Notes: generated by a model not told the origin, from the letters alone. A stretch of 64,000 bases of DNA from Leptotrichia sp. oral taxon 223 (GCF_013394795.1 NZ_JABXYU010000001.1:124001-188000); one strand, 5' to 3'; numbered from the stretch's first letter, positions 17,600-29,372 are shown. Made by a program: numbers and translations.

Positions 17600-18046
17600 T
17601 TAACTTCCACACACTACATAAAATACTGGAATTCCGTCTTTTTCATTACCTGAATCCATACCTTCAAAAAATACATGATCTCCTAATTCTTTATTCGCCT
17701 GCTGATTATGAACTTTTGTCATTAATTCAAGACTTGTAAAATATTTTCCATTATCAGCCTTTAACAATGCTCTTACATCAACTTGAAAATAACCATCATC
17801 TGCATATTCTTCCGACAATCCTTCTTCATCAGTCGTTTCATTTTCCAGCAAGTCTTCTTTTCCCTTTATCCATGCCTCATAATCAACATAAATTTCTGAC
17901 TGGTTAACAGCTATTTCATCAGGATTCCATTCTCTATCAACATATTCACGCATTCTGTCATAATATGCCTTAATATCCTTATTAAATTCTTCTGAATTTT
18001 CATAAATTTTCTTACTAAACGTCCACATAACATCATCAAGTGCCAT
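17600..18046 (-). CDS. Conserved hypothetical acidic protein
   Basis: Not recognised. The 148-residue product is soluble and acidic, with helical 'SEEFNKDIKAYYDRMREYVDREW' early (in part), an Asp/Glu-rich centre and a beta-rich C terminus 'VFFEGMDSGNEKDGIPVFYVVCG' (in part). No signal peptide or membrane segment is present. AAAGGTGGAG precedes the ATG at 18046; the longer frame from 18097 would include this ribosome binding site. It ends 8 bases before the AEC transporter gene, so they are co-transcribed, but this does not reveal a function. Confidence 0.7.
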   Translation of the reverse strand: MALDDVMWTFSKKIYENSEEFNKDIKAYYDRMREYVDREWNPDEIAVNQSEIYVDYEAWIKGKEDLLENETTDEEGLSEEYADDGYFQVDVRALLKADNGKYFTSLELMTKVHNQQANKELGDHVFFEGMDSGNEKDGIPVFYVVCGS

Positions 18047-18159
18047 ATTTTCTCCACCTTTCAAATTTTTATATTTTACATTAATTATTTTTAACAACTA
18101 AATATTTTTAATTTCTGAATCATAAATTTTAAATTTTGAATAAACTCTACTAAACAAAA

Positions 18160-19281
<1,122 letters not shown>

Positions 19282-19465
19282 TTAAACTTCTTTCAAAACC
19301 TTTCTTTCTATAAAAATAAGTATATCACAATATATTGCAACAGACAAGGAAAATAATTTGAGTAACAGGATAAACAAATTGATTTCCCAATATTTCAGTG
19401 TTATACTTATGTTATCAGATTATTGTAAAAAATAAATTTAAAATATTATTTAGAGGTGATTAATT

Positions 19466-21106
19466 ATGAAATCAGGCTATGAGATTTTGAACAATCCATT
19501 TCTCAACAAAGGAACAGCTTTTACCAAAGAAGAGCGTGAAAAATACGGACTATTAGGACTTCTGCCACCACATATTCAGACGATAGATGAACAAGCAAAG
19601 CAAGTTTATGAACAATTTCAAAAAAAAGATACATTAATTGAAAAAAGACATTTTTTAATGGAAATTTTTAATACAAACAGAACATTATTTTATTTTTTAT
19701 TTAGCAAGCACGTAGTTGAATTTATGCCAATTGTTTACGATCCTGTAATTGCAGAAAGTATAGAAAATTACAGCGAACTGTTTGTAAATCCTCAAAATGC
19801 GGCTTACTTGTCAGTAAAAGAGCCAGAAAATATAGAAGCTGTTTTAAAAAATGCAGCTGATGGCAGAGATATTCGTCTAGTTGTTGTTACTGACGCAGAG
19901 GGAATACTTGGAATTGGAGACTGGGGAACTAATGGAGTAGATATTTCGGTTGGAAAACTTATGGTTTATACTGCCGCCGCTGGAATTGATCCCGCCACTG
20001 TCCTACCAGTTGTGATTGACGCTGGAACAAATAGAAAAGAACTGCTAGAAAACGACTTGTATCTAGGAAATAGATTTGAGAGAGTTCGAGGAGATGAATA
20101 TTATAACTTTATAGACAAATTTGTAAAAACAGCTGAAAAACTTTTCCCAAATTTATATCTTCACTGGGAAGACTTTGGAAGATTAAATGCGGCAAATATT
20201 TTAAATAAATATGAAAATGAAATCGCAACTTTTAACGACGATATACAGGGAACTGGAATTATCACTTTAGCTGGAATCTTAGGCGCATTAAAAATTTCAG
20301 GCGAAAAGCTTACTGAGCAAGTTTATATGTGTTTTGGTGCAGGAACTGCTGGAGCTGGAATTGCTAGACGTATTTTTAATGAAATGGTTGCACAGGGTCT
20401 TTCTGAAGAAGAAGCAAAAAAGCGGTTTTATCTAGTTGACAGACAAGGCTTATTATTTGAAGACACAGAAGGACTAACTCCAGAACAAACTCCTTTTGCA
20501 AGAAAACGAAGCGAATTTACAAATGCAAATGAATTAACTACTTTGGAAGCCGCTGTAAAAGCTGTAAAACCAACTATACTTGTCGGAACTTCCACAGTGC
20601 CAAAGACTTTCACAAAGGAAATCGTTCAGGAAATGGCAAAACACACTGCAAGACCAATAATTTTCCCACTGAGCAATCCCACAAAATTAGCAGAAGCCAG
20701 TGCAAAAGATCTTATTGAATGGACAAACGGAAAAGCTCTCGTTGCAACAGGAATACCATCAGATCCAATAGAGCTTAACGGAATCACCTATGAAATTGGA
20801 CAAGCAAATAATGCTCTAATCTATCCTGGGTTAGGACTTGGAATTATCGCAACAAAATCAAAGATTGTAAACGACAAAATAATCTCAGCAGCCGCACATT
20901 CACTAGGTGGAATCATCGATACAACAAAACCTGGAGCTGCTGTACTTCCTCCAGTATCAAAACTGACAGAATTTTCTGAAACTGTGGCACTGTCAGTTGG
21001 ACAAAGCGTACTAGATCAAAAATTAAATACAGAACCCATAAGCGATTTAAAAGAAGCAATAAAAAATGCAAAATGGATTCCTGAATACAAGGAGATGATT
21101 TTATGA
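19466..21106 (+). CDS. mleS: Malolactic enzyme / NAD-dependent malic enzyme family
   Basis: A 546-residue member of the malic enzyme family. Its opening '[14 protein letters not shown]' and the block '[21 protein letters not shown]' (in part) match the malolactic enzymes of lactic acid bacteria more closely than ordinary malic enzymes, so direct conversion of L-malate to L-lactate and CO2 is the favoured reaction. Malic signature '[19 protein letters not shown]', the metal-binding 'FNDDIQGTG' and the NAD-binding '[12 protein letters not shown]' are all present. Malic and malolactic activities cannot be separated with certainty from sequence. Its stop overlaps the start of a broken rpiB (ATGA). 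Confidence 0.85.
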   Translation: MKSGYEILNNPFLNKGTAFTKEEREKYGLLGLLPPHIQTIDEQAKQVYEQFQKKDTLIEKRHFLMEIFNTNRTLFYFLFSKHVVEFMPIVYDPVIAESIENYSELFVNPQNAAYLSVKEPENIEAVLKNAADGRDIRLVVVTDAEGILGIGDWGTNGVDISVGKLMVYTAAAGIDPATVLPVVIDAGTNRKELLENDLYLGNRFERVRGDEYYNFIDKFVKTAEKLFPNLYLHWEDFGRLNAANILNKYENEIATFNDDIQGTGIITLAGILGALKISGEKLTEQVYMCFGAGTAGAGIARRIFNEMVAQGLSEEEAKKRFYLVDRQGLLFEDTEGLTPEQTPFARKRSEFTNANELTTLEAAVKAVKPTILVGTSTVPKTFTKEIVQEMAKHTARPIIFPLSNPTKLAEASAKDLIEWTNGKALVATGIPSDPIELNGITYEIGQANNALIYPGLGLGIIATKSKIVNDKIISAAAHSLGGIIDTTKPGAAVLPPVSKLTEFSETVALSVGQSVLDQKLNTEPISDLKEAIKNAKWIPEYKEMIL

Positions 21107-21227
21107 AAATAGCAATGGCTGGAGATCACGCCGGATTTAATTTAAAAAAAGAAATTAAGGAATTGCTGGAGTCACAAGGTTATAGCGATTGCTGAAAAGC
21201 ATATTAAAAAAGATGTTTAATTAAAGA
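21103..21227 (+). pseudogene. Remnant of ribose-5-phosphate isomerase B (rpiB), internally deleted
   Basis: Starting at the ATGA overlap with the malolactic enzyme gene, 30 codons read '[20 protein letters not shown]' and onward, the diagnostic RpiB N terminus with the active-site aspartate and histidine, and then hit TGA at 21193. Directly overlapping in another frame is 'AIAEKHIKKDV' and a stop at about 21217. This looks like the gene's own C-terminal tail, so some 100 codons appear to have been lost by an internal out-of-frame deletion. The N-terminal part is certain; the C-terminal assignment is a suggestion. Confidence 0.7.
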
Positions 21228-21241
21228 TTTATTTAACAAAA

Positions 21242-21283
21242 AACGGAAGTTAATCCAAAATAGATTTTCTTCCGCTTTTTTTT
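21242..21283 (+). terminator. Rho-independent terminator after the mleS/rpiB-remnant unit
   Basis: CGGAAG and CTTCCG arms around an AT-rich loop are followed by eight or more T. On the opposite strand it lies beyond the end of the autotransporter gene and could serve it weakly. Confidence 0.7.
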
Positions 21284-21328
21284 AATCTTTTTTCAAATAA
21301 ATTAAAACCAATAATTGTTATCTAGGTT

Positions 21329-21362
21329 ATACTAAATCCATTATTTTAATGGAAAATAGTAT
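21329..21362. repeat. Minimal copy (copy C) of the ATACTAAAT inverted-repeat element
   Basis: ATACTAAATCCATTA is followed almost at once by its partner TAATGGAAAATAGTAT, giving a 34-base palindrome-like unit. The ends correspond to those of the elements at 3311-3424 and 9301-9973. It may be a solo end-to-end deletion product, or a hairpin between the convergent mleS and autotransporter genes. Confidence 0.5.
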
Positions 21363-21406
21363 TAGGCATATCTGATTAACTTCTCAGATTTAAGTATTTC
21401 TAAATG

Positions 21407-24400
21407 TTAGTAAATAGCTCTGAATCCTATTCCACCTCTAACATTGTTACCCTTAGTGTCGTACCCAGCATTTACTGTCACTCCGAATCTTGTGTTGTCA
21501 ACTCCAATGTTCAAGTCAAACTTGCCGTTTCCTCGTCTGTCTTCCTTTTCTTTTTCCAAGTTATACCAGTCGGCTGTTGTATATCTTACTTTTGCTCTGT
21601 TTCCTTTTTGAAGTTTTCCAATTTCGTTTTCGTAAGCTGCTGATAATCCTACTGTCAAATTTGTTCGTACTGCTAATGGCTGAACATACTTAAATTCCAT
21701 TCCGACTTCCGGCTTAACTGAGAAGTAGTCGTTTCCTTTTACTTCCAGCCTCATCTGTCCGCTGTCTTCTTTTACGCTGCTAAATCTTCCGTATTCCATC
21801 TTCAATGCTCCAAATGGACGTAAATGTGTTCTTTCACTCAGTCTTACGTCATACCCTAACTCATTTTTAAGAGCGGCACCATAAGAATGGTAAGTAGATT
21901 TCGCTTCAAACACATCATCCACTATCCAGAATTTACGCTTCATGCTATTAACTCCAGTAAAGACATCTCCAGCAATTGTCCATTGCAATGCTCCGTTGTG
22001 ATCAGCTTTTGGTGACATTGTCTTGAATATTCCGAGTTTAATCATTGTCTGATCTTCTCTTGATTTTCCTAAGTCTTTAAATCTGAATCTATTTGTTACA
22101 GCTCCTGCGTACCATCCGCTTGAGTTACCCATCTTAATTTTTTCATCTTCATGAACATAGGCTACACCATACGCATTACTCTTATAATCGATAATTCCCG
22201 CTGTATCGGTATTATATTCATCTCTTGCTCCAAATACTTTAATTTTGTTGTTTTGCTTAGTCGGATTTCTCCATTCATTTCTTAAATATCCAAATTCATT
22301 ATCCAAAGTATTTCCAGTGGCGTTGATTCTTTGTTGAACATTTGCATATTGATGTCCTTTCATTTCATCTACAGCCTGTGTAAAGATATGCTGTTCACCT
22401 TTTCCAAGATCATTTAATTTATTAAACAGTTCCTTTTCTCTCGTACCAAGTCCTTCAACGCCGTATCTTTGTTCCAGTCCATTTAAGAAATTGTAAGTAT
22501 TAGGATCTTTTTCACTTACAAAGTCTGTATATGGAATTTTAACCAAATATACTTTGTCATACAATCCTGTAGCCGCTGATTTTGTTGGTATCGCTAACCA
22601 TGTAAGGCTGCTTGAATTAGTATTTAACACTGTTCCAGTTGTAACTAAGCTTGCAAGTGCATCGTTATATGGTTTTATTATATTATCTCCCAGTTCTATC
22701 GCTCTAGCATTTGTATATCTTGCAGCTTCCGTTCCAAAATACAGGTTAATATCTGTAAGTCCTGCTAAATTACTTAATCCTTGAATAGGATTTGTATATT
22801 TTATTCCAGATGTATCAACATACATTCCCACACTTGTTGCTTTAGATCCTGAAGAGAAATTCATAAGACCTGATTTTGCAAGATCTAATACTGTAACTCC
22901 TGAAGGAGATGTAACTGTTACTTCGGTTGCTGAAGGCGAGGCAACATTTGTGTCAACGCCTGTTATTGGAACTTGCACTCCATTTATTGTAACTGTTACT
23001 GGAGTTGCCTTTGGCGGAACTTTTATTGTTACGCTTCCTTCGACTTTTTCGTCAGTTGGCTGTGATTCATATACATTTTTAAAAGATCCTGTATTTACGG
23101 CTCCAGGCCCATCTATACCGTCAGCAGACACTACACCTTTATCAGTATAAATTCCTATACCTTTATTTCCAGTAATTTGAATTGTACCGTAGTTTTTGAA
23201 TTTACCTTGATTTGCCACTACAACACCTTTCAAATTATCTCCGTTACCTGTAATAGTACCATAGTTTTCACCTTCCGCTTCCTGATCGATGTACATACCA
23301 ATTGTATTTTTACCGCTAAGGTTAATTATTCCTCCAGCGGCATTAATTGCTTTAGAACCTCTTCCAACTGCATACATTCCTATACTATTTTCTTCTGTTA
23401 CATTAATTGTGCCTTTATTTATAATAGTTCCTTGATTTCTTGATGAAGTTCCATCATAATAACCTGTTGCCATTCCTATTCCGTATGATTTTGTACTCTT
23501 ATCAGTTTTACCTACATCAATTGTTGCCCAGTTTGTTGCTGTTCCAGCTGTAGAATATATACCTATATTACCGTTTCCATTTCCAGATTTCAAGTCCATA
23601 TTTCCATAGTTATCGACTGTTCCGGAAGAGTAGATTCCGTAGTTTCTGTTACCTGTCGCTTTTATTGGAGTATAGTTTTTAATAACTGAAGAATTATTAT
23701 CAGAATAAGCATAAACAGTTTCATTATCCATAGTTACATTTGAACTTGCATTTGTAGTCAATGTTCCAGGAGCTTTTATTACGTATCCAAATGTCCAGTC
23801 CTTAAGATCCATTTTTGAACCGTTATCGTTTATATTTACAGAATTAGTTCCCGCTGTAAATACTCCAACCGCTTCCTTACCTTTCACGCTGGCACTTGTT
23901 GTAATTTCAGAACCCGAATCCAATGTTACAGTTCCTGTCCCCGCTGTCCCTTTCGAGAATATTCCAACTCCATTTTGAGCAACTTTAATCTTAGAAGTTC
24001 CATAAGCATGTATATTTTCTCCGTACATTCCATAAGAACTATCCTTTATATCCAATGTACCATAGTTATTCAACGTTACGCTGTCAGCCGTATACATACC
24101 GATATTTGGAACATCCGAAGCAGATGAAAGTACAGAATCCCCTACAATAATATTTCCAGTTGCCCAGTTTGTCATGTCTGAATTATTGATTCCATACATT
24201 CCAATTTTTGCATTGCTTCCTGTTTTTAGATCGATAGTTCCATAGTTATTTAATGTGGCTTTATCAGCATACATTCCAACCGCTCCAGCTCCAGACATTG
24301 TAATTACGCCGTTAGCTTTATTTGTAGCAACACTGTCTGCAACGCTTGAAGCACTGTTATTATTTTTTACAAATACACCTTTAGCGCCAGTACCGTCCAA

Positions 24401-27400
24401 TGTTATATTTCCATCATTATTTATAGTTGCTTTTCCTTGGCCAGCCACTCCTCCAAATTCATTTAATACTGGATTTCCAGCAGCGTCTTCCCTGTATGCA
24501 AGTCCCAAAATACCAATTGAGTTATTTCCGCCTACATTTATATTTCCGCTGTTATTATTAACTTCTGAACCATTTACAGCATAAACTCCCACAGCCTGAT
24601 CATTCACAGTGTTAGCAGTGTCTGTTTCAACATTCAAAGTTCCGCTGTTTATATTAATCTTACCAAAATTTGCATACAATCCAATTGCGCCGTCGCCTGC
24701 ATCCGTTCTGTCAACCGTTACAGTTTTACCGTTTACATTAATTCCTGTTTCCGCATTACTTGCAGCCCCAGTGCTTGAACTAATGTCAAGTCCGATAACC
24801 GGTGCGCCCGAAGCAACATTTTTAATTGTATTGGCATCTGCTGAACTTAACACTGCTTTAACATCAGCATTTACATCCAATATACTTCTTTGAATTAGCA
24901 AGTTTCTTGAAAATTTATAGCTTTGTGATGTTGGCGTGCTTACAGCTAGACTCTTATTAAAACTTCCATCTGAACTTAAAGGATCATTATCCAGAATAAA
25001 TGATTTTCCACCGTTCAACCCTTCAATTACCGCTAATTTATAATTTGGCGCAGCAGTTGCATTAATCATAGTATTTGTCAATCCTCCTGCAGCAGATAAC
25101 AACGTACTGTCAAAAGTGCTTAAATTTAATGTAGTCGGATGAGTTACACCCATAAGAATTACATCATTTGAAAGAATTTTTACTGTTGAACCTGTACCAA
25201 ACGTTACTCCTGATGAATAACTTCCACTTCCTCCGTCAACGACGAATCCAACCGCCTGTCCATCAAGTGTTAATTCTGATCCTGTCATATCAATTTTACC
25301 ATTATTTAGCGTATAAAGTGCATACCCTTCACCATTATATGAAACCTTTGAGTTATTTTTTACACTTATTGTTCCAGTTTTTGCTACAATTGCCGAAGCT
25401 CCTCCATTTACATCAACTTTAATTCCATCAAGGTTAACATTCGTCGCATCTGAATAAACTCCAACTCCTTTTTTCGTGCTATCAACCACATTAACTGTCA
25501 ATTTGTCTGGATTTACAAAAGTTCCTCCAGCTGTGTTATAAATTCCATTTGCACCATTTTTAGCAGTTATTACAGTATTATTAGTCAATGTAAATGTTCC
25601 TTTGTTAAAAATTCCGTTAGATTTTTCTCCGTCGACAGTGATATTTCCTTCTTGGCTAAATGTTCCTGAATTGTAAATAGCAGTGTTGTTTTTCCCTGTC
25701 ATAGTAACCTTGCTTGCAGTATTAGTTCCTTTTCTATTATTATCTACTGCTATTCCAATACTATTTTTAGCAGTCATATCAATATCTCCTGCTGTTTCCA
25801 ATTCAGCAGTTCCAGTAACACCATCAAATCCTGCTGTTACACCATAAACAGTATCTCCAGAAGTAACTGTTATTTTACCACTTGTGGTTGTTGAAACTTT
25901 ACCATCTTTTACAGCCTGTAACACGGAGTTTCTAAGTGCACCAGTTGGTGTTGATACTGAAATTGCCTTAGCCAGTTCTACTTTACCAGCTGCACTTCTA
26001 ATTAAAGCATTGTCATAAGTTGCACTATTTCCAAACATAATATTTCCAAGTTTTGTAGAATCTAAGACAATTTTATTAGCATCATTCGCAGTAGCAGGAA
26101 TATCTCGTAAAAATCCTACATTTTTAGTTCCATTTACTGTAATATTTATATTTTGAAAATTACTGATAGGATCTCCTGTAGACTTTCCTTGAAAAATAGC
26201 CATTCCAACATTCTCTTCACCATTTATAGTAATACTCCCATTTGAACCACTAACTGTATTCATATTATCATAATATGCATTGTTTGAACCATGCGAATTA
26301 CTGTAATTAGTATAATCACTTTGTCTATAACCATAACTTTTTTTACCATCAATTATAATATTCCCAATTTTTACAGAACTATTTGGAGAAGCTGAATAAT
26401 AAAAACCATAATCTATTCCGACACTTTCACTAGCTCCTGCAGAAATTTTAATTATATTTTCATTATTTGTTTGAGGAGTCTTTATAAATCCATCTCTTGC
26501 TTCATCTCCTTTACTGTATTCTGTATCAATCATCATACCAATCATTTTTTTACCACTGTTTAACTCAATAACTCCTTTATTTTCAGCTATTGATGTTACA
26601 CTACCATTCAATACATTTGTAAAATTTTCTCTTCCTCCTGGACCATTAGCAAGTAACTGATGCTCAAATCCTACTAATGTACTTGAACCATTATTATGCA
26701 AAACTGCATGTCCATTAAATGAAAATTTATGATCCGTGTTGGTATTTCTTCCATATTCATATGGATTTAGACTTATAAAAAGCAAATTATGACTTGCTGT
26801 TGAAGTTACATCATAATTTCCATTTACATTTACATCATTATCTTGTACATGACTTATAAAAGCATTGAATCCTCCTGATTGAACTACATCATTGCTATTA
26901 TTGTAAACAGTGTCTGTTCCACCTGTTAAACTCATACTTCCTGAACTAATTGATCCTTTTGTATTTGAAAGTTCAACAATGGCATTATTTCCAGTATAAC
27001 TTGTAAAATTTTGTGCATAAACTCCTTGGAATGAGTTTTGACCTATACTTGTACCTTGTCCAAATCCTTCTCCTATAAAAACTATACTCGGTGCCGGACT
27101 TACACTTATCGTTGGACTTGTTGGAGCACTTGGTGCTTCTGGCGCCTTTACTACTCTTGTTGCAAAATTTGGAAAGCCTCCTCCTGCTCCCTGTACTGTA
27201 AATGCTGGTGCCACTTTATCTACGCTCTTTGGTGTCAGTGCTGCTGATACATCCATTGCGGCATTTGGCTCTCTTATCAGTCCTAATGTTGTTGCTCCGT
27301 ATTTTGTTTCAATTCTTCCTGGGTAAACGCTTCTGTTTACGATTGAGTCATCCCTTTTGTAAACAAAGCTGTCTATCTTGTCCCCTCTGCCTCTATAATG

Positions 27401-27766
27401 TCCATGCCAGTCATTATAAAAATAGTTTATCCCGTATTGCCAGCTGCTCCAAGGCGATTTAACTACGTGATCTCCCTGCTCCATTAATTGAATCAGTTCG
27501 AGGTTTGTTCCTTTGACTAATTTATTGTTTTCTGCTCTTGCACGTTTAAAATCTGTTCGTATCTGATTTATTGAGGTGCTAATTTGGTGCATCTGATTGT
27601 TAATTGTAGAATCTTTTCTTGTTTCTGCTGCAGATAAACTGCCAAAAGAAATTAATAATCCACTCAATAAAAAAACAAGCAATGCAGAATCTGTGTACTT
27701 AAAGTCTTTACATCTTTTGGCAAAGGCTTTTAAGTCTTTTTTTAACTGTAATAAAGTTTTTGACAT
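21407..27766 (-). CDS. Giant type Va autotransporter adhesin
   Basis: A 2119-residue surface protein. An extended signal peptide is present: a charged N region rich in Lys with 'LLQLKKDLKAFAKRCKDF', then a hydrophobic core and 'FGSLSAAE', typical of fusobacterial autotransporters. Residues about 50-110 form the conserved autotransporter-associated N-terminal region. The passenger is built from imperfect repeats of the type 'IGIYxxxGTxxNxGTI' and 'GMYADxxTLNNYGTI', predicting a long right-handed beta-helix with Gly/Asn/Thr-rich rungs. The last 270 residues or so form the translocator barrel ending 'GGIGFRAIY'. The start at 27766 is preceded by AAAAGGAGAG. Likely roles are adhesion or aggregation. 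Confidence 0.93.
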   Translation of the reverse strand: MSKTLLQLKKDLKAFAKRCKDFKYTDSALLVFLLSGLLISFGSLSAAETRKDSTINNQMHQISTSINQIRTDFKRARAENNKLVKGTNLELIQLMEQGDHVVKSPWSSWQYGINYFYNDWHGHYRGRGDKIDSFVYKRDDSIVNRSVYPGRIETKYGATTLGLIREPNAAMDVSAALTPKSVDKVAPAFTVQGAGGGFPNFATRVVKAPEAPSAPTSPTISVSPAPSIVFIGEGFGQGTSIGQNSFQGVYAQNFTSYTGNNAIVELSNTKGSISSGSMSLTGGTDTVYNNSNDVVQSGGFNAFISHVQDNDVNVNGNYDVTSTASHNLLFISLNPYEYGRNTNTDHKFSFNGHAVLHNNGSSTLVGFEHQLLANGPGGRENFTNVLNGSVTSIAENKGVIELNSGKKMIGMMIDTEYSKGDEARDGFIKTPQTNNENIIKISAGASESVGIDYGFYYSASPNSSVKIGNIIIDGKKSYGYRQSDYTNYSNSHGSNNAYYDNMNTVSGSNGSITINGEENVGMAIFQGKSTGDPISNFQNINITVNGTKNVGFLRDIPATANDANKIVLDSTKLGNIMFGNSATYDNALIRSAAGKVELAKAISVSTPTGALRNSVLQAVKDGKVSTTTSGKITVTSGDTVYGVTAGFDGVTGTAELETAGDIDMTAKNSIGIAVDNNRKGTNTASKVTMTGKNNTAIYNSGTFSQEGNITVDGEKSNGIFNKGTFTLTNNTVITAKNGANGIYNTAGGTFVNPDKLTVNVVDSTKKGVGVYSDATNVNLDGIKVDVNGGASAIVAKTGTISVKNNSKVSYNGEGYALYTLNNGKIDMTGSELTLDGQAVGFVVDGGSGSYSSGVTFGTGSTVKILSNDVILMGVTHPTTLNLSTFDSTLLSAAGGLTNTMINATAAPNYKLAVIEGLNGGKSFILDNDPLSSDGSFNKSLAVSTPTSQSYKFSRNLLIQRSILDVNADVKAVLSSADANTIKNVASGAPVIGLDISSSTGAASNAETGINVNGKTVTVDRTDAGDGAIGLYANFGKININSGTLNVETDTANTVNDQAVGVYAVNGSEVNNNSGNINVGGNNSIGILGLAYREDAAGNPVLNEFGGVAGQGKATINNDGNITLDGTGAKGVFVKNNNSASSVADSVATNKANGVITMSGAGAVGMYADKATLNNYGTIDLKTGSNAKIGMYGINNSDMTNWATGNIIVGDSVLSSASDVPNIGMYTADSVTLNNYGTLDIKDSSYGMYGENIHAYGTSKIKVAQNGVGIFSKGTAGTGTVTLDSGSEITTSASVKGKEAVGVFTAGTNSVNINDNGSKMDLKDWTFGYVIKAPGTLTTNASSNVTMDNETVYAYSDNNSSVIKNYTPIKATGNRNYGIYSSGTVDNYGNMDLKSGNGNGNIGIYSTAGTATNWATIDVGKTDKSTKSYGIGMATGYYDGTSSRNQGTIINKGTINVTEENSIGMYAVGRGSKAINAAGGIINLSGKNTIGMYIDQEAEGENYGTITGNGDNLKGVVVANQGKFKNYGTIQITGNKGIGIYTDKGVVSADGIDGPGAVNTGSFKNVYESQPTDEKVEGSVTIKVPPKATPVTVTINGVQVPITGVDTNVASPSATEVTVTSPSGVTVLDLAKSGLMNFSSGSKATSVGMYVDTSGIKYTNPIQGLSNLAGLTDINLYFGTEAARYTNARAIELGDNIIKPYNDALASLVTTGTVLNTNSSSLTWLAIPTKSAATGLYDKVYLVKIPYTDFVSEKDPNTYNFLNGLEQRYGVEGLGTREKELFNKLNDLGKGEQHIFTQAVDEMKGHQYANVQQRINATGNTLDNEFGYLRNEWRNPTKQNNKIKVFGARDEYNTDTAGIIDYKSNAYGVAYVHEDEKIKMGNSSGWYAGAVTNRFRFKDLGKSREDQTMIKLGIFKTMSPKADHNGALQWTIAGDVFTGVNSMKRKFWIVDDVFEAKSTYHSYGAALKNELGYDVRLSERTHLRPFGALKMEYGRFSSVKEDSGQMRLEVKGNDYFSVKPEVGMEFKYVQPLAVRTNLTVGLSAAYENEIGKLQKGNRAKVRYTTADWYNLEKEKEDRRGNGKFDLNIGVDNTRFGVTVNAGYDTKGNNVRGGIGFRAIY

Positions 27767-27957
27767 TGATACTCTCCTTTTCATTTTTAATTTTGATAAT
27801 TTAAAATTTAAGTTTATAAATTATCAATTGAAATTTTTTAAATAACAAATAATTTATAATACATATAAAAAGCTGATTTAATAGTGATTTTAGTGATATA
27901 GACTTTTTTACATATTAAAATTAAATATTATTTTTTTAAAAAACTATTCTAACTCTA

Positions 27958-27985
27958 ATTATATCACTTAAAAAAAAAACATCAA
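27958..27985 (-). promoter_or_regulatory. Promoter of the autotransporter gene
   Basis: On the minus strand TTGATG (27985-27980), a 16-base T-rich spacer and TATAAT (27963-27958) give a good promoter. The predicted leader before the start at 27766 is about 185 bases of AT-rich sequence. Confidence 0.65.
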
Positions 27986-28041
27986 GTAGTTTTTAGAAAA
28001 ATAATCTTTTTTAAATTTATATTTAATAAACTTATGTTATC

Positions 28042-28077
28042 AAAAAAAAATACCATCCTATTTCTAAGACAGTATTT
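28042..28077 (-). terminator. Terminator of the rplU-prp-rpmA operon
   Basis: On the minus strand, AAATAC at the 5' arm pairs with GTATTT at the 3' arm, around a loop that can extend the stem, and nine T follow. It lies just past the stop of rpmA. Confidence 0.75.
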
Positions 28078-28103
28078 CAAAAATATATTATATAAGTTTG
28101 TTA

Positions 28104-28397
28104 TTAAGCTTCCACTCTTTCAGGATAAATACTTACTCTTTTTTTACCATTTCCAAATTTTTCAAATTTTACATATCCATCAGTTAATGCGAATAAAGTA
28201 TAATCTTTTCCTAATTTAGCATTAGTTCCTGCGTGAAATTTACTTCCTCTTTGTCTTACAATGATGTTTCCAGCTTTTACAGCTTCCCCATCATATTTTT
28301 TTATTCCTAAATATTTAGGGTTAGAATCTCTACCATTTCTAGTTGATCCTTGCCCTTTTTTTGAGGCAAATAACTGTAAGTTTAATTTTAATAACAT
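28104..28397 (-). CDS. rpmA: 50S ribosomal protein L27, with cleavable N-terminal extension
   Basis: A 97-residue ribosomal protein of the large-subunit peptidyl-transferase region. It opens with '[15 protein letters not shown]', so a nine- to ten-residue leader precedes the mature '[15 protein letters not shown]' end. In Firmicutes and Fusobacteria this leader is removed by the protease Prp, encoded immediately upstream here. The body has the expected '[21 protein letters not shown]' (in part) and '[15 protein letters not shown]'. Confidence 0.97.
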   Translation of the reverse strand: MLLKLNLQLFASKKGQGSTRNGRDSNPKYLGIKKYDGEAVKAGNIIVRQRGSKFHAGTNAKLGKDYTLFALTDGYVKFEKFGNGKKRVSIYPERVEA

Positions 28398-28453
28398 TTT
28401 CCAACCTCCTCGATTTCTTTTTCATATTTTATTTCTTGGATTTTTTTCAAATC

Positions 28454-28810
28454 TTAGTTTGTAAACTTAAATTTATTTTTTATTTCTTTAAGTTTTACAA
28501 AATCACTATAACTTTTTGCAACTTCCTTCAAATATGAATACATTGATTCAACCAAAATATCCGCCTTTTCCAGTTCATCATCAGTCAATCCAGAATTTTT
28601 CAAATCACAGACAATATAGCCATCTTCCTCAGTAAACTTCAATTTTTTCTTAAGTTCCAAAGTTTCAATAAGTCCGTTTACCGTGATTTGCCCTGCTGAT
28701 GAAACGGCTGCACAAATTACATCTTCTCCATATTCTGAAAAATCTGCATGCCCTTCTATTTCAAAATAGATTATTTTATCTTTTTGTCTTTGAATTTTTA
28801 TATTTATCAT
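28454..28810 (-). CDS. prp: Ribosomal-processing cysteine protease Prp
   Basis: A 118-residue protease that trims the L27 leader. The family motifs are visible: 'IEGHADFSEYGEDVICAAVS', with histidine in GHA and cysteine in VICAAVS as the catalytic pair, and the C-terminal helix. It lies between rplU and rpmA, the standard order for genomes whose L27 carries the extension, as it does here. Confidence 0.93.
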   Translation of the reverse strand: MINIKIQRQKDKIIYFEIEGHADFSEYGEDVICAAVSSAGQITVNGLIETLELKKKLKFTEEDGYIVCDLKNSGLTDDELEKADILVESMYSYLKEVAKSYSDFVKLKEIKNKFKFTN

Positions 28811-28862
28811 TCAAATCACAACATCTTTCACAATCTAAAAATCATATCTTAACAAAATACAA

Positions 28863-29171
28863 CTAAGCATTAATTGATTTAATTTCAATTGCTGTAAAAG
28901 ATTGTCTGTGCCCTTTTTTTCTGTAGTAAGTTTTTTTGTTATATTTAAAGTTGATTTTTTTGTCACCTTTTCCATGTGATTTGACTGTAGCCACAACTTT
29001 GGCTCCTTCTACAACTGGAGTTCCAACTGTTACGTTTTCTCCCTCTCCAACTAATAGAACTTCGTTAATTTCGATGTCTGAATCAACATCAGCTGCTAAT
29101 TTTTCAACTTTTAATACAGTTCCAACTTCTACTTTGTACTGTTTTCCACCTGTTTTAATTACTGCAAACAT
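28863..29171 (-). CDS. rplU: 50S ribosomal protein L21
   Basis: A 102-residue ribosomal protein binding 23S rRNA. '[16 protein letters not shown]' at the start and '[15 protein letters not shown]' at the end are diagnostic. It is the first gene of the rplU-prp-rpmA operon and has a near-consensus promoter. Confidence 0.97.
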   Translation of the reverse strand: MFAVIKTGGKQYKVEVGTVLKVEKLAADVDSDIEINEVLLVGEGENVTVGTPVVEGAKVVATVKSHGKGDKKINFKYNKKTYYRKKGHRQSFTAIEIKSINA

Positions 29172-29242
29172 TTATGTTCACCTCCAAATAATTTATCGCT
29201 ATCATTGGTATTAGCCACCAATTTTATGCGTATATCTTAATT

Positions 29243-29271
29243 AGTTTACTATATTTTCACTAATTTGTCAA
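29243..29271 (-). promoter_or_regulatory. Promoter of rplU-prp-rpmA
   Basis: On the minus strand TTGACA (29271-29266), a 17-base spacer and TAAACT (29248-29243). It lies between the tRNA-Ser gene and rplU on the same strand. Confidence 0.75.
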
Positions 29272-29285
29272 ATTATTTTTATAAA

Positions 29286-29372
29286 TGGCGGAAGTAGAGG
29301 GACTCGAACCCACAAGACGTTTAACCGCCCACAGCTTTCCAAGCTGCTGCCATACCATTAGGCGATACTTCC
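29286..29372 (-). tRNA. tRNA-Ser (GGA anticodon)
   Basis: The minus strand folds as a class II tRNA with encoded CCA. The acceptor stem GGAAGTA pairs with TACTTCC, the anticodon stem is GCAGC/GCTGT with loop TTGGAAA (anticodon GGA), a long variable arm follows as expected for serine, and the T arm contains GGTTCGAGTCC. Length is 87 bases including CCA. Confidence 0.95.

Noticed and set aside
22950-24893. Several plus-strand frames opposite the autotransporter
   Set aside because: They are antisense shadows of a repetitive, Thr/Gly/Asn-rich gene, with no ribosome binding sites or recognisable domains.
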